Positions 9,538 through 19,054 of a DNA stretch of 64,000 nucleotides are shown in pieces. The position numbers and the translations under genes are program-made. Numbering within the stretch: position 1 is the stretch's first letter; every line of letters starts with the position of its first letter. The notes under the pieces are model-generated. The model searched no databases and was not told where the DNA came from. It saw only the letters and a program-made list of their open reading frames with translations. The stretch is from Pseudomonas sp. B21-056 (GTDB lineage: Bacteria; Pseudomonadota; Gammaproteobacteria; Pseudomonadales; Pseudomonadaceae). The DNA lies in contig NZ_CP087203.1 of NCBI RefSeq assembly GCF_026016325.1, positions 620,001-684,000 on the forward strand, read 5' to 3'.

Positions 9538-10839
9538 TTGTTCTTTGAGCGCCACGGTGGTGGTGAACGGGCCATTCTCGTTCATCTGGATGGACAGGAC
9601 CCTGAGGCGCGCGAAGACCCGCAGGAGTTTCAGGAGTTGGCACTTTCGGCCGGCGCCGAGACCGTCGCGTTTTTCAACGTGCCGCGTCATCGGCCAACCG
9701 CCAAATTCCTGATCGGCAGCGGCAAGGTCGAGGAGTTGCGCGACCTGGTCAAGACCGAAGAAGCCGATCTGGTGATCTTCAATCACATCCTCACGCCCAG
9801 TCAGGAACGCAACCTCGAACGCGTATTCGAGTGTCGCGTGATCGACCGTACGGGCCTGATCCTCGATATCTTCGCCCAGCGCGCCCGTACCCATGAAGGC
9901 AAGCTCCAGGTCGAGCTGGCCCAGCTCGAGCATATGAGCACGCGGCTGGTTCGCGGCTGGACGCACCTTGAGCGGCAGAAAGGCGGTATCGGCCTGCGCG
10001 GTCCGGGTGAAACCCAGCTGGAAACCGACCGGCGCCTGTTGCGGATTCGCCTGCGCCAGATCAAGGGGCGCCTGGAAAAGGTCCGCAGCCAGCGCGAGCA
10101 GTCGCGACGCGGCCGCAAGCGCGCGGACATCCCGACGGTTTCCCTGGTGGGCTATACCAACGCCGGCAAATCGACGCTGTTCAATAACGTGACCCAATCG
10201 GACGTCTACGCCGCCGACCAGTTGTTCGCCACGCTCGACCCGACCCTGCGCCGGCTCGACCTGGACGACCTCGGGCCGATCGTACTGGCCGACACCGTGG
10301 GCTTCATCCGGCACCTGCCGCACAAACTGGTCGAGGCTTTCCGGGCTACGCTCGAAGAGTCGAGCAACTCCGACCTGCTGCTGCATGTGATCGATGCCGC
10401 CGAGCCGGACCGGATGCTGCAGATCGAGCAGGTCATGGTGGTGCTCGGTGAGATCGGTGCCCAGGACTTGCCGATCCTGGAGGTATACAACAAACTCGAT
10501 TTGCTCGAAGGCGTGGAGCCGCAGATCCAGCGCGATGCCGATGGCAAGCCGCAGCGGGTCTGGTTGTCGGCCCGGGACGGTACCGGCCTCGAACTGCTCG
10601 AGCAGGCCGTGGCGGAACTGTTGGGTAGCGACCTGTTTGTCGGCACCTTGAAGCTGCCGCAACGGTTCGCCCGCCTGCGTGCCCAGTTCTTCGAGCTGGG
10701 AGCGGTGCAAAAAGAAGAACACGACGAAGAAGGCACCTGCCTGCTGGCGGTTCGCCTGCCGCGGTCGGAGCTGAACCGGTTGGTCAGTCGTGAAGGGCTG
10801 AAACCGGTGGAGTTCATCGAGCAACACACTTTGCAATAA
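9538..10839 (+). CDS. hflX: Ribosome-associated GTPase HflX
   Basis: A 433-residue GTPase that splits or rescues stalled 70S ribosomes under stress. It has the HflX N-terminal domain with the GGIGLRGPGETQLETDRR signature, a coiled segment, then the G domain with G1 GYTNAGKSTLFN and G3 DTVGFI. The start is TTG at 9538, preceded by a TAGGAG site in the hfq-hflX gap, and gives MFFERHGGGERAILVHLDG. The hfq-hflX-hflK-hflC order is the conserved amiB-mutL-miaA superoperon. Confidence 0.96.
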   Translation: MFFERHGGGERAILVHLDGQDPEAREDPQEFQELALSAGAETVAFFNVPRHRPTAKFLIGSGKVEELRDLVKTEEADLVIFNHILTPSQERNLERVFECRVIDRTGLILDIFAQRARTHEGKLQVELAQLEHMSTRLVRGWTHLERQKGGIGLRGPGETQLETDRRLLRIRLRQIKGRLEKVRSQREQSRRGRKRADIPTVSLVGYTNAGKSTLFNNVTQSDVYAADQLFATLDPTLRRLDLDDLGPIVLADTVGFIRHLPHKLVEAFRATLEESSNSDLLLHVIDAAEPDRMLQIEQVMVVLGEIGAQDLPILEVYNKLDLLEGVEPQIQRDADGKPQRVWLSARDGTGLELLEQAVAELLGSDLFVGTLKLPQRFARLRAQFFELGAVQKEEHDEEGTCLLAVRLPRSELNRLVSREGLKPVEFIEQHTLQ

Positions 10840-10924
10840 AAGCCTGAGAAAGCTGTGTCAGGCATTCTGTAGCATTGGCCGGCGCGCCGTGGGTGCGTCT
10901 TTGCTTTATCAGATGGAGAGCGCT

Positions 10925-12097
10925 ATGGCTTGGAATGAGCCGGGTGGCAACTCGAATAACCAGGATCCCTGGGGCGGCAAGCGTCGTAACAACGGCGACC
11001 GCAAGGGGCCACCGGATCTCGACGAGGCCTTCCGCAAGCTGCAGGAAAGCCTGAACGGTTTGTTCGGTGGTGGTAGGAAACGCGGTGATGACGGCAGTGG
11101 TCGTCCGGGCAAGGGCGGCGGTTTCGGCCTGCTCGGCATCGGTCTGGTCGTGCTCGCGGCTGTCTGGCTGTACAGCGCGGTGTATGTCGTGGACGAGCAG
11201 GAGCAAGCCGTGGTGCTGCGCTTCGGCAAGTACTATGAAACCGTCGGCCCGGGCCTGAACATCTATTTCCCGCCGATCGATCAGAAGTACATGGAAAACG
11301 TCACGCGTGAGCGTGCCTACACCAAGCAGGGCCAGATGCTCACGGAAGACGAGAACATCGTCGAAGTACCGCTGACCGTGCAGTACAAGATCACCAACCT
11401 GCAGGACTTCGTACTGAACGTCGACCAGCCGGAAGTCAGCCTGCAGCATGCCACCGAGAGTGCATTGCGCCATGTGGTGGGTTCCACCGCCATGGACCAG
11501 GTGCTGACCGAAGGTCGTGAGCTGATGGCCAGCGAAATCAAGGAGCGCCTGCAGCGCTTCCTCGACACCTATCGCACCGGTATCACCGTCACCCAGGTCA
11601 ACGTGCAGAGCGCCGCGGCGCCGCGTGAAGTCCAGGAAGCCTTCGACGACGTGATCCGCGCCCGTGAAGACGAGCAGCGTTCGCGCAACCAGGCCGAAAC
11701 CTATGCCAACGGCGTCGTGCCGGAAGCCCGTGGTCAAGCCCAGCGCATCATCGAGGATGCCAACGGTTACCGCGACGAAGTGGTTTCCCGTGCCAAGGGT
11801 GAGGCCGATCGCTTCACCAAGCTGGTGGTCGAGTATCGCAAGGCCCCTGAGGTGACCCGTGAGCGTCTGTACCTGGACACCATGCAGGAAGTCTTCAGCA
11901 ACACCAGCAAGGTCCTCGTGACCGGCAACAAGAATGGCCAGAGCAATCTGCTGTACCTGCCGCTGGACAAGATGGTCGAGAGCGGTCGCAACACCAGCAC
12001 CCCTGCGACCAGCAGCACGGCAGCCGCCAGCAATGAAGCGAATGCTCGCGCCGCGGCGGAGCAGCAACAGCAAGCACGTACCAGGGAGAGTCGCTGA
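10925..12097 (+). CDS. hflK: FtsH protease modulator HflK
   Basis: A 390-residue SPFH/prohibitin-family protein that forms, with HflC, a large periplasmic cage around FtsH and controls access of membrane substrates. A glycine-rich cytoplasmic N-terminus (PGGNSNNQDPWGGKRR) is followed by one membrane helix at about residues 65-90 and the SPFH domain (VVDEQEQAVVLRFGKY). The C-terminus is Ala/Thr/Ser rich. The chosen ATG at 10925 gives the family start MAWNEPGG and has a GGAGAG site. The stop overlaps the hflC start. Confidence 0.97.
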   Translation: MAWNEPGGNSNNQDPWGGKRRNNGDRKGPPDLDEAFRKLQESLNGLFGGGRKRGDDGSGRPGKGGGFGLLGIGLVVLAAVWLYSAVYVVDEQEQAVVLRFGKYYETVGPGLNIYFPPIDQKYMENVTRERAYTKQGQMLTEDENIVEVPLTVQYKITNLQDFVLNVDQPEVSLQHATESALRHVVGSTAMDQVLTEGRELMASEIKERLQRFLDTYRTGITVTQVNVQSAAAPREVQEAFDDVIRAREDEQRSRNQAETYANGVVPEARGQAQRIIEDANGYRDEVVSRAKGEADRFTKLVVEYRKAPEVTRERLYLDTMQEVFSNTSKVLVTGNKNGQSNLLYLPLDKMVESGRNTSTPATSSTAAASNEANARAAAEQQQQARTRESR

Positions 12098-12966
12098 TGA
12101 GCAATAAATCGCTGATCGCCCTTATTGTCGGCGTCGTCGTGGCGATCGCTGCCTGGAACTGCTTCTACATCGTGTCCCAGACCGAGCGTGCAGTGTTGCT
12201 GCAATTCGGTCGCGTGGTCGAGACGGATGTCCAGCCAGGGCTGCATGTGAAAGTGCCTTACGTCAACAAGGTGCGTAAGTTCGACGCCCGCCTGATGACC
12301 CTGGATGCACCGACGCAACGCTTCCTGACGCTGGAAAAGAAAGCGGTCATGGTCGATGCCTATGCCAAGTGGCGCGTGAAGGATGCCGAGCGTTTCTACA
12401 CGGCGACTTCGGGTCTCAAGCAGATTGCTGACGAACGTCTGTCCCGGCGCCTGGAATCGGGCCTGCGCGACCAGTTCGGCAAGCGCACCCTGCATGAAGT
12501 GGTTTCCGGTGAGCGTGATGCGCTCATGGCCGACATTACCCGTTCGCTGAACGCCATGGCGGAAAAGGAACTGGGTATTGAAGTGGTCGATGTCCGGGTC
12601 AAGGCCATCGATCTGCCGAAGGAAGTGAACCGCAGCGTATTCGAGCGGATGAGCACCGAGCGCGAGCGTGAAGCCCGCGAGCATCGTGCGAAGGGTAACG
12701 AGCTGGCCGAAGGCATCCGTGCCGACGCCGATCGTCAACGTCGCGTGTTGCTGGCAGAAGCCTATCGTGAATCGGAAGAGGTTCGCGGTGACGGCGATGC
12801 CCAGGCCGCGGCGATCTATGCCAAGGCCTACGGTCAGGATCAGGAGTTCTATGCGTTCTACCGTAGCCTGCATGCCTACCGTGAAAGCTTCGCGCACAAA
12901 TCCGACGTAATGGTCCTGGACCCGAGCAGCGACTTTTTCCGCTACCTGGAAAAGGCCAAGCCTTGA
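12097..12966 (+). CDS. hflC: FtsH protease modulator HflC
   Basis: A 289-residue SPFH-family partner of HflK. An N-terminal membrane anchor (LIALIVGVVVAIAAWNCFYIV, residues 5-25) is followed by the band-7 domain (SQTERAVLLQFGRVV) and a long charged helix region (ERMSTEREREAREHRAKGNELAEG). The ATG lies in ATGA with the hflK stop, so the pair is coupled and should be made in equal amounts. In several pseudomonads a small DUF2065 gene follows; here only a terminator and a spacer are seen. Confidence 0.97.
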   Translation: MSNKSLIALIVGVVVAIAAWNCFYIVSQTERAVLLQFGRVVETDVQPGLHVKVPYVNKVRKFDARLMTLDAPTQRFLTLEKKAVMVDAYAKWRVKDAERFYTATSGLKQIADERLSRRLESGLRDQFGKRTLHEVVSGERDALMADITRSLNAMAEKELGIEVVDVRVKAIDLPKEVNRSVFERMSTEREREAREHRAKGNELAEGIRADADRQRRVLLAEAYRESEEVRGDGDAQAAAIYAKAYGQDQEFYAFYRSLHAYRESFAHKSDVMVLDPSSDFFRYLEKAKP

Positions 12967-13289
12967 TGCAGCGTTGACCTGAGACACTCCGCCCGGCGGC
13001 TAAAACGTCTGGCGGGGTGATCCTTTGGAAAAACGGGTGTATGATGCGGCAGCCGGGAAATTCCCGGCTTTTTTGCGTCTGCACGTTCGATTGCGGTTTT
13101 GGTTGCAGGCGTCGGGTTGAACGACTCGACAGGTTTTTCGAGGAAAGTGCGGACGAGGCCGGTTCAGGGCCATTCGTCACGTCGCTCTTGCGCGTTTTTT
13201 GCCCAGGCAGCGCGCAAGGCCCAGGCATTTTCTGCTTCACTCAAGGCCGGCCCGGAGGCTGGCCGCCCGGACCATAGGGGAATGGCGTA
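12967..13289. other. Intergenic spacer between hflC and hisZ
   Basis: A 323-base spacer. It holds a terminator near 13052-13074, a TATGAT hexamer at 13040-13045 with no convincing -35, and an AGGGGAA ribosome site for hisZ at about 13276. The 86-residue plus-strand ORF here has no protein-like composition. I looked for the small DUF2065 membrane protein I recall at this position in related genomes and did not find one in any frame. Confidence 0.6.
13052..13074 (+). terminator. Rho-independent terminator after hflKC
   Basis: A perfect 8-bp stem GCCGGGAA / TTCCCGGC around a single A, followed directly by TTTTTT. The one-base loop means the inner pairs open in practice. It would end the long amiB-to-hflC transcript. 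Confidence 0.8.
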
Positions 13290-14477
13290 ATGGCAACGGT
13301 AGACCGCTGGCTGCTGCCAGATGGCATCGAAGAAGTACTGCCACCGGAAGCTGCGCGTATCGAAGTAGCGCGTCGGCAGGTGTTGGATCTGTTCCAGAGC
13401 TGGGGTTACGAGTTTGTCGTCACCCCGCATATCGAGTACCTGGAATCCCTGCTGACCGGCGCGGGCCAGGATCTGGATCTGCGCACCTTCAAGGTTGTCG
13501 ATCCGCAGTCGGGCCGGCAGATGGGCTTTCGTGCCGACATCACGCCCCAGGTAGCGCGTATCGACGCCCATACCCTGCGCCGTGAAGGTCCAAGTCGCCT
13601 GTGCTATGCCGGCAGTGTGCTGCACGCCCAACCGCGTGCCCTGTCGTCTTCGCGCAGCCCGATCCAGCTGGGTGCCGAGTTGTACGGCGATGCCAGCCCG
13701 AGCAGCGATGTGGAAGTCATCAGCCTGATGCTGGCCATGCTGCAACTGGCTGATGTACCGGATGTCCACATGGACCTGGGCCATGTCGGCATCTATCGCG
13801 GCCTGGCCCGTGCGGCCGGTCTGTCCGGTGAAGTGGAGCAACAGTTGTTCGATGCCTTGCAGCGCAAGGCCATCGATGAAGTCATCAGCTTGACCGAAGG
13901 CTTGCCGGCCGATCTGTCCGACATGCTGCGGGCGCTGGTAGACCTGTGCGGCGGCCGTGAGGTGCTGACGGCGGCGCGTGAGCGCCTGGCCCATGCGCCG
14001 GCGCCCGTATTGGCGGCTCTGGACGATCTGCTGGCGATCGCCGAGCGGCTGTCGGTGCGTTTCCCCGAGTTGCCGTTGTATTTCGACCTGGGCGAGTTGC
14101 GCGGGTACCACTATCACACCGGCGTGGTGTTCGCCGTGTTCGTGCCGGGCGTGGGCCAGTCCATCGCCCAGGGCGGTCGCTACGACGATATCGGTGCCGA
14201 CTTCGGTCGCGCCCGTCCGGCGACCGGTTTCTCGACCGATCTGAAAACCCTGGTAACCCTGGGGCGTGCTGAAATCGAGCTACCGTCCGGCGGTATCTGG
14301 ATGCCTGACAGTACGGATGCGGCACTCTGGCAAGCTGTCTGCCAGTTGCGCAGTGAAGGCCAGCGTGTCGTCCAGGCCTTGCCTGGGCAGCCTTTGGCCG
14401 CCGCCCGTGAAGCGGACTGCGACCGGCAATTGATTCAGCAGAACGGGCTTTGGCAAGTATTGCCGCTGGCTTCTTGA
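13290..14477 (+). CDS. hisZ: ATP phosphoribosyltransferase regulatory subunit
   Basis: A 395-residue HisZ, a catalytically inactive histidyl-tRNA synthetase paralogue that binds the short HisG and is needed for the first step of histidine synthesis. The class II synthetase-like core is seen in [33 protein letters not shown] and [20 protein letters not shown]. Its presence predicts a short-form hisG elsewhere. purA follows after 54 bases and is probably co-transcribed. Confidence 0.96.
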   Translation: MATVDRWLLPDGIEEVLPPEAARIEVARRQVLDLFQSWGYEFVVTPHIEYLESLLTGAGQDLDLRTFKVVDPQSGRQMGFRADITPQVARIDAHTLRREGPSRLCYAGSVLHAQPRALSSSRSPIQLGAELYGDASPSSDVEVISLMLAMLQLADVPDVHMDLGHVGIYRGLARAAGLSGEVEQQLFDALQRKAIDEVISLTEGLPADLSDMLRALVDLCGGREVLTAARERLAHAPAPVLAALDDLLAIAERLSVRFPELPLYFDLGELRGYHYHTGVVFAVFVPGVGQSIAQGGRYDDIGADFGRARPATGFSTDLKTLVTLGRAEIELPSGGIWMPDSTDAALWQAVCQLRSEGQRVVQALPGQPLAAAREADCDRQLIQQNGLWQVLPLAS

Positions 14478-15824
<1,347 letters not shown>

Positions 15825-15845
15825 TAACTTGCTGATGTAAAAGAC

Positions 15846-15871
15846 AAAGGACCCTCATTTGGGTCCTTTTT
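15846..15871 (+). terminator. Rho-independent terminator after purA
   Basis: Stem AAAGGACCC / GGGTCCTTT with a six-base loop and a T-run (TTTTT), 20 bases after the purA stop. It overlaps the upstream end of the longest open frame of the next gene, which argues for a later start there. Confidence 0.9.
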
Positions 15872-15972
15872 CGTTTATGCCTGCCGACGGCACAACACTT
15901 GCTATGCAACTCCATTACTGGCACATCTTGACGAGTGCCATCAATTTAATGGCGTTCGTAGAGGGATTTCCT

Positions 15973-17907
15973 GTGTCGGCCGTTCTCTCACTGTTACAAA
16001 GCCGTTTACTGCGGCCCGTGTTCGTTACCCTTGGTATCGCCCTTTTGGTGCAGGTGCTGGTGGCGGTTGCGCTGACCCGAAGCACGGTCACGGCGCTTGA
16101 AACCGATCTGGGCACGCGTCTGGGTGCTGACAGCCAGAAGCTCTCCGGTGAACTGGAGCAGGCCGGGCGTGAGGTCACCTCGAGCCTGGACAGTTTGTCC
16201 GCCAATACCCGTCAGCGATTGAACGCCGGCTTATCCACGCGCCTGAAAGATGAGCAGTCGCAGCTGCGGACGACGCTGGAAAAAGCGCTCAAGGACTCCG
16301 CCAATGATATGGCGCAGCTCCTGGCTTCCGTCGCCCCCCGCGCCATGTGGGACAGCGACATACCGACGCTCTCCGAATTCGCCCGTCGGGCCCAGCGCAA
16401 TCCCAACGTGTTGTTCGTCATCTATGACGATGCCAACGGCGAGCACCTGACCCGCTATTTGAACCGGGAAAACGCGATCAACAAGGCCCTGCTGGAAAAG
16501 GGCAAGGGCGAGCGGGCGCTGGACAAGGTGCTGGACGCGGCGAAGACCGATCCGTCGGTGTACTACCTCGAGGCGTCGATCAATCCCAATGGCGTGGAAA
16601 TCGGCAAGGTGCTGATGGGGGTCTCCACCGCTTCGGTGGAGTCCGATCTGAAGGCGCTGGATCAGCGCTTTTCCGCCTTGATCGCCAGCAGTGATCAACT
16701 GGTCGGTGACAGCCTCAAGGGTGCCGCCGCCGACAGTGCCACCGCGATGCGCGGCCGCTTGCAGTCGGCACAGGCCACGGCTACGCAGATGCAGACCAAT
16801 ACGTCCAGCACGGTACAGGAAGCGGCAAGTACCTTGCGCTGGCGAATTGGCTTCGGCCTGGCGCTGGTGGGCTTCGGCGTACTGCTGTTGTTGGCCGTGG
16901 TGCTGGGGCGTCGGGTGGTCAATCGCTTGAAGTTGCTGATCGTGGCCATGAATGATCTGGCAGCGGGCGAGGGTGATCTGACCAAGCGTGTGCAAATCAA
17001 CAGCAAGGATGAAATCGGCGACATGGCCTCGGCGGTCAATCGCTTTGTGGATAAGTTGCAACCCATCGTGCGCGAGGCGGGGGATGTTGCCCAGCGCACC
17101 GGCGTGGAAATCGGTGCAATGACCTTGCGCAACTCCGGCGCCGATGCGGCGGCCGGGATGCAGCGTGATGAGGTGGCCGAGAGCTTGCGCGCGCTGTCGC
17201 AAATGGCTGACGAGGCGCAGTCGGAAAGTCAGGCGATGCAGGCGGCCTTGCAGCAGGTGGTGGAGATTCGCCAGGCTACGGATGAAAATACGCGTACTTC
17301 GGCCAAGGTCAGTGGTTTGATCGAGGCGCTGGCCGGGCAGGTGGACACCGGGGCGAAGGTGATCGAGCGACTGGCGCAGCAGAGTGAGCAGATCGAAGTG
17401 GTGCTGACGGTGATTCATGGCATTGCCGAGCAGACCAACCTGCTGGCCCTGAACGCGGCCATCGAAGCGGCGCGGGCTGGGGAAACCGGGCGTGGTTTTG
17501 CGGTGGTGGCGGACGAAGTGCGGGCACTGGCGAGCAAGACCCAGAGTTCGACCGGTGACATCCAGGCCCATATTGTGGCGTTGCAGCAGGGGGCTCGCGA
17601 GGCGGTGGCCGCGATCGGCCAGGCGGGGCGGCAGGCCAGTGAAGGGCTGCTGGTGCTGCGCGACAGTGCTCGTTTGCAGCAGTCGGTGCAGGCTTCCGTA
17701 GAGCAAGTGCATGCGGCCATTGGCTTGGCGACTCAGGCGGCGGCTCATCAGGCCCAGGGGGCGCAGGCGGTGCGTGGGCGGGTCGAGACCATTCACGTCC
17801 AGGCCGAGAAAGCGGCCCAGGCTGTGGTCGAGACGACGGCCAGCGGCAAGGTGCTCGATAGTCTGGCGGCGCAGTTGAAGGCGAGTCTGGGGCAGTTCAG
17901 GGCTTGA
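15973..17907 (+). CDS. Methyl-accepting chemotaxis protein
   Basis: A 644-residue chemoreceptor. TM1 (about 14-34) and TM2 (about 290-314) bracket a 255-residue periplasmic sensor rich in helix-forming residues, with a short Cache-like stretch ([24 protein letters not shown]). A HAMP domain follows, then the signalling hairpin with the conserved tip [37 protein letters not shown] (about 480-520). The GTG at 15973 has a GAGGG site seven bases upstream; longer starts would begin inside the purA terminator. There is no C-terminal CheR-docking pentapeptide. The ligand cannot be told from sequence. Confidence 0.9.
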   Translation: MSAVLSLLQSRLLRPVFVTLGIALLVQVLVAVALTRSTVTALETDLGTRLGADSQKLSGELEQAGREVTSSLDSLSANTRQRLNAGLSTRLKDEQSQLRTTLEKALKDSANDMAQLLASVAPRAMWDSDIPTLSEFARRAQRNPNVLFVIYDDANGEHLTRYLNRENAINKALLEKGKGERALDKVLDAAKTDPSVYYLEASINPNGVEIGKVLMGVSTASVESDLKALDQRFSALIASSDQLVGDSLKGAAADSATAMRGRLQSAQATATQMQTNTSSTVQEAASTLRWRIGFGLALVGFGVLLLLAVVLGRRVVNRLKLLIVAMNDLAAGEGDLTKRVQINSKDEIGDMASAVNRFVDKLQPIVREAGDVAQRTGVEIGAMTLRNSGADAAAGMQRDEVAESLRALSQMADEAQSESQAMQAALQQVVEIRQATDENTRTSAKVSGLIEALAGQVDTGAKVIERLAQQSEQIEVVLTVIHGIAEQTNLLALNAAIEAARAGETGRGFAVVADEVRALASKTQSSTGDIQAHIVALQQGAREAVAAIGQAGRQASEGLLVLRDSARLQQSVQASVEQVHAAIGLATQAAAHQAQGAQAVRGRVETIHVQAEKAAQAVVETTASGKVLDSLAAQLKASLGQFRA

Positions 17908-17925
17908 TCCGGTCCCCTTGTGGGA

Positions 17926-18205
17926 GCGAGTACATATCCATTCCTTCGGTAACGGCCACTTAAGGTTCCGCTCTTACAGCGGCTCACTTTTGAACAGCGC
18001 AAAAGTAAGCAAAACGCTTTTGCCCCACCACTCGGCACCTCGCTTAGGCTCGGTGTGCCCGAACGAAGGCATTGCTCCGTGGGCCCGCCGCGAAGGGCCA
18101 TCCATGGCCCAGCGCGGCTATCCCGGCATCCATGCCGGGATGCCCACTACGCAATACCTGCGTTCGGCCATCGTGGTTAACGGGGCGCCGAAATCAACGT
18201 CCACC
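17926..18205. repeat. Long intergenic repeat-type element, non-coding
   Basis: A stretch of about 280 bases holding a run of small inverted motifs, for example GCTTTTGC facing GCAAAACG-like arms, CGGCACCTCG, and a CCCGGCATCC/GGATGCCGGG palindrome near 18121-18142. From memory, stretches with these phrases occur many times between genes in fluorescens-group genomes and are often mis-called as short hypothetical proteins. The open frame here has no start or codon bias of a real gene. No ribosome site is seen. Confidence 0.5.
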
Positions 18206-18375
18206 GCGAGGCGGCCTTACAGCCGGCCTGACTCTTTCAGGTGTGCGCCAATTCCATTGTGGGAGCGAGCTTGCTCGCGAAGGCGGCCTTACAGCCGGCC
18301 TGGCTCTTTCGGGTGTACCTCAATCCCCCTGTGGGAGCGAGCCTGCTCGCGATGGCGGCCCGACAGCCGACCCAT
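18206..18375. repeat. Two tandem type A palindromic repeats (GTGGGAGCGAGCYTGCTCGCGA)
   Basis: A unit of about 76 bases, GAGGCGGCCTTACAGCCGGCCTG..TCTTTC..GTGGGAGCGAGC..GCTCGCGA, is present in tandem, with a further partial copy. Unlike the other type A pairs in this window, the two palindromes face the same way. GAGCGAGCYTGCTCGC is itself a hairpin. Confidence 0.8.
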
Positions 18376-18419
18376 ACCCTACGGCCTAGCGCTTTTGGAG
18401 TTTGCCCAGCCAAAAACGC

Positions 18420-18442
18420 AAAAACCCGCTTTCGCGGGTTTC
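18420..18442 (-). terminator. Terminator of the downstream tRNA-Leu gene
   Basis: Minus strand: stem AAACCCGCGAAAGCGGGTTTTTG, with ACCCGC pairing GCGGGT and a T-run, about 35 bases past the tRNA 3' end. A near-identical copy follows the second tRNA gene. Confidence 0.85.
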
Positions 18443-18476
18443 TGTGAGATTCAAGACCATGTCTTGAAGCTTGAAT

Positions 18477-18564
18477 TGGTGCCCAGAAGAAGACTCGAAC
18501 TTCCACGACCTTGCGGTCACCAGCACCTGAAGCTGGCGTGTCTACCAATTTCACCATCTGGGCA
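18477..18564 (-). tRNA. tRNA-Leu(CAG), copy 1
   Basis: On the minus strand the 88 bases (with encoded CCA) fold as a class II tRNA with a long variable arm. The acceptor stem TGCCCAG pairs CTGGGCA, the D-arm is GGTGAAATTGGTAGACAC, and the anticodon stem-loop CCAGC-TTCAGGT-GCTGG gives anticodon CAG, so it reads CUG leucine codons. The T-arm is GTTCGAGTC. CUG is the dominant leucine codon in this GC-rich genome. It has its own promoter and terminator and is the twin of the copy at 18742. Confidence 0.97.
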
Positions 18565-18597
18565 GCATCTTCAGCGTTGCCGCTGTTGATGTGGCGC

Positions 18598-18626
18598 ACT
18601 ATACGGAGCGCGTTTTGATCTGTAAA
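18598..18626 (-). promoter_or_regulatory. Sigma-70 promoter of tRNA-Leu copy 1
   Basis: Minus strand: -35 TTTACA, 17-base spacer, -10 TATAGT, followed by a G/C-rich start region (GCGCC) of the kind seen at stringently controlled stable-RNA promoters. The -10 is about 34 bases upstream of the mature tRNA 5' end. Confidence 0.85.
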
Positions 18627-18680
18627 CCCCTGTTTTTGTTTTAGTAATTGTGAAAGCGGATTTCAGGAGGATAGAAATGC

Positions 18681-18704
18681 AAAAACCCGCTTTCGCGGGT
18701 TTTT
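18681..18704 (-). terminator. Terminator of tRNA-Leu copy 2
   Basis: Minus strand stem ACCCGC-GAAA-GCGGGT followed by TTTTTG. It separates the two tRNA genes, so each is a single-gene transcription unit. Confidence 0.85.
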
Positions 18705-18741
18705 GGAGAGACTGGCAGATCGTTGATCTGTCGCTCGAAAT

Positions 18742-18829
18742 TGGTGCCCAGAAGAAGACTCGAACTTCCACGACCTTGCGGTCACCAGCACCTGAAGCTG
18801 GCGTGTCTACCAATTTCACCATCTGGGCA
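18742..18829 (-). tRNA. tRNA-Leu(CAG), copy 2
   Basis: Same 88-base sequence as the copy at 18477-18564 with anticodon CAG and encoded CCA. The flanks also match: promoter hexamers, spacer length and terminator are nearly the same, while the short linker sequences differ. This is a tandem duplication of a whole transcription unit with concerted sequence. Confidence 0.97.
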
Positions 18830-18864
18830 GTATCGGCAACGTGTGTGCGTCGTCGATGGCGCGC

Positions 18865-18893
18865 ACTATACGGAGCGTGTTTTTAACTGTAAA
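18865..18893 (-). promoter_or_regulatory. Sigma-70 promoter of tRNA-Leu copy 2
   Basis: Minus strand: -35 TTTACA, 17-base spacer, -10 TATAGT, again with a GCGC discriminator. It differs from the first copy only at a few spacer bases. It is divergent from rnr. Confidence 0.85.
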
Positions 18894-19054
18894 CCCCTCT
18901 TGATAAAAAAAACGGTAAATTTCACCAGCGGTACCTTTCTTCGCTTGAAGAGCAGGGTAAAAGACCTTTAGAAAGGCTTCGGATGCCTGAAATTTCCCGT
19001 TTCATTACGCCTATGCCAAACTAACCCGCATATAGACAAGGTGAAAACTCTCTA

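Noticed and set aside
13017..13277. 86-codon frame in the hflC-hisZ gap
   Set aside because: It begins before a terminator, reads through it, and its Cys/Gly/Arg-rich product resembles no protein.
17918..18589. Open frame of 223 codons across the repeat region and the first tRNA gene
   Set aside because: It runs through two palindromic repeats and a tRNA gene, and its product is a known type of mis-called repeat.
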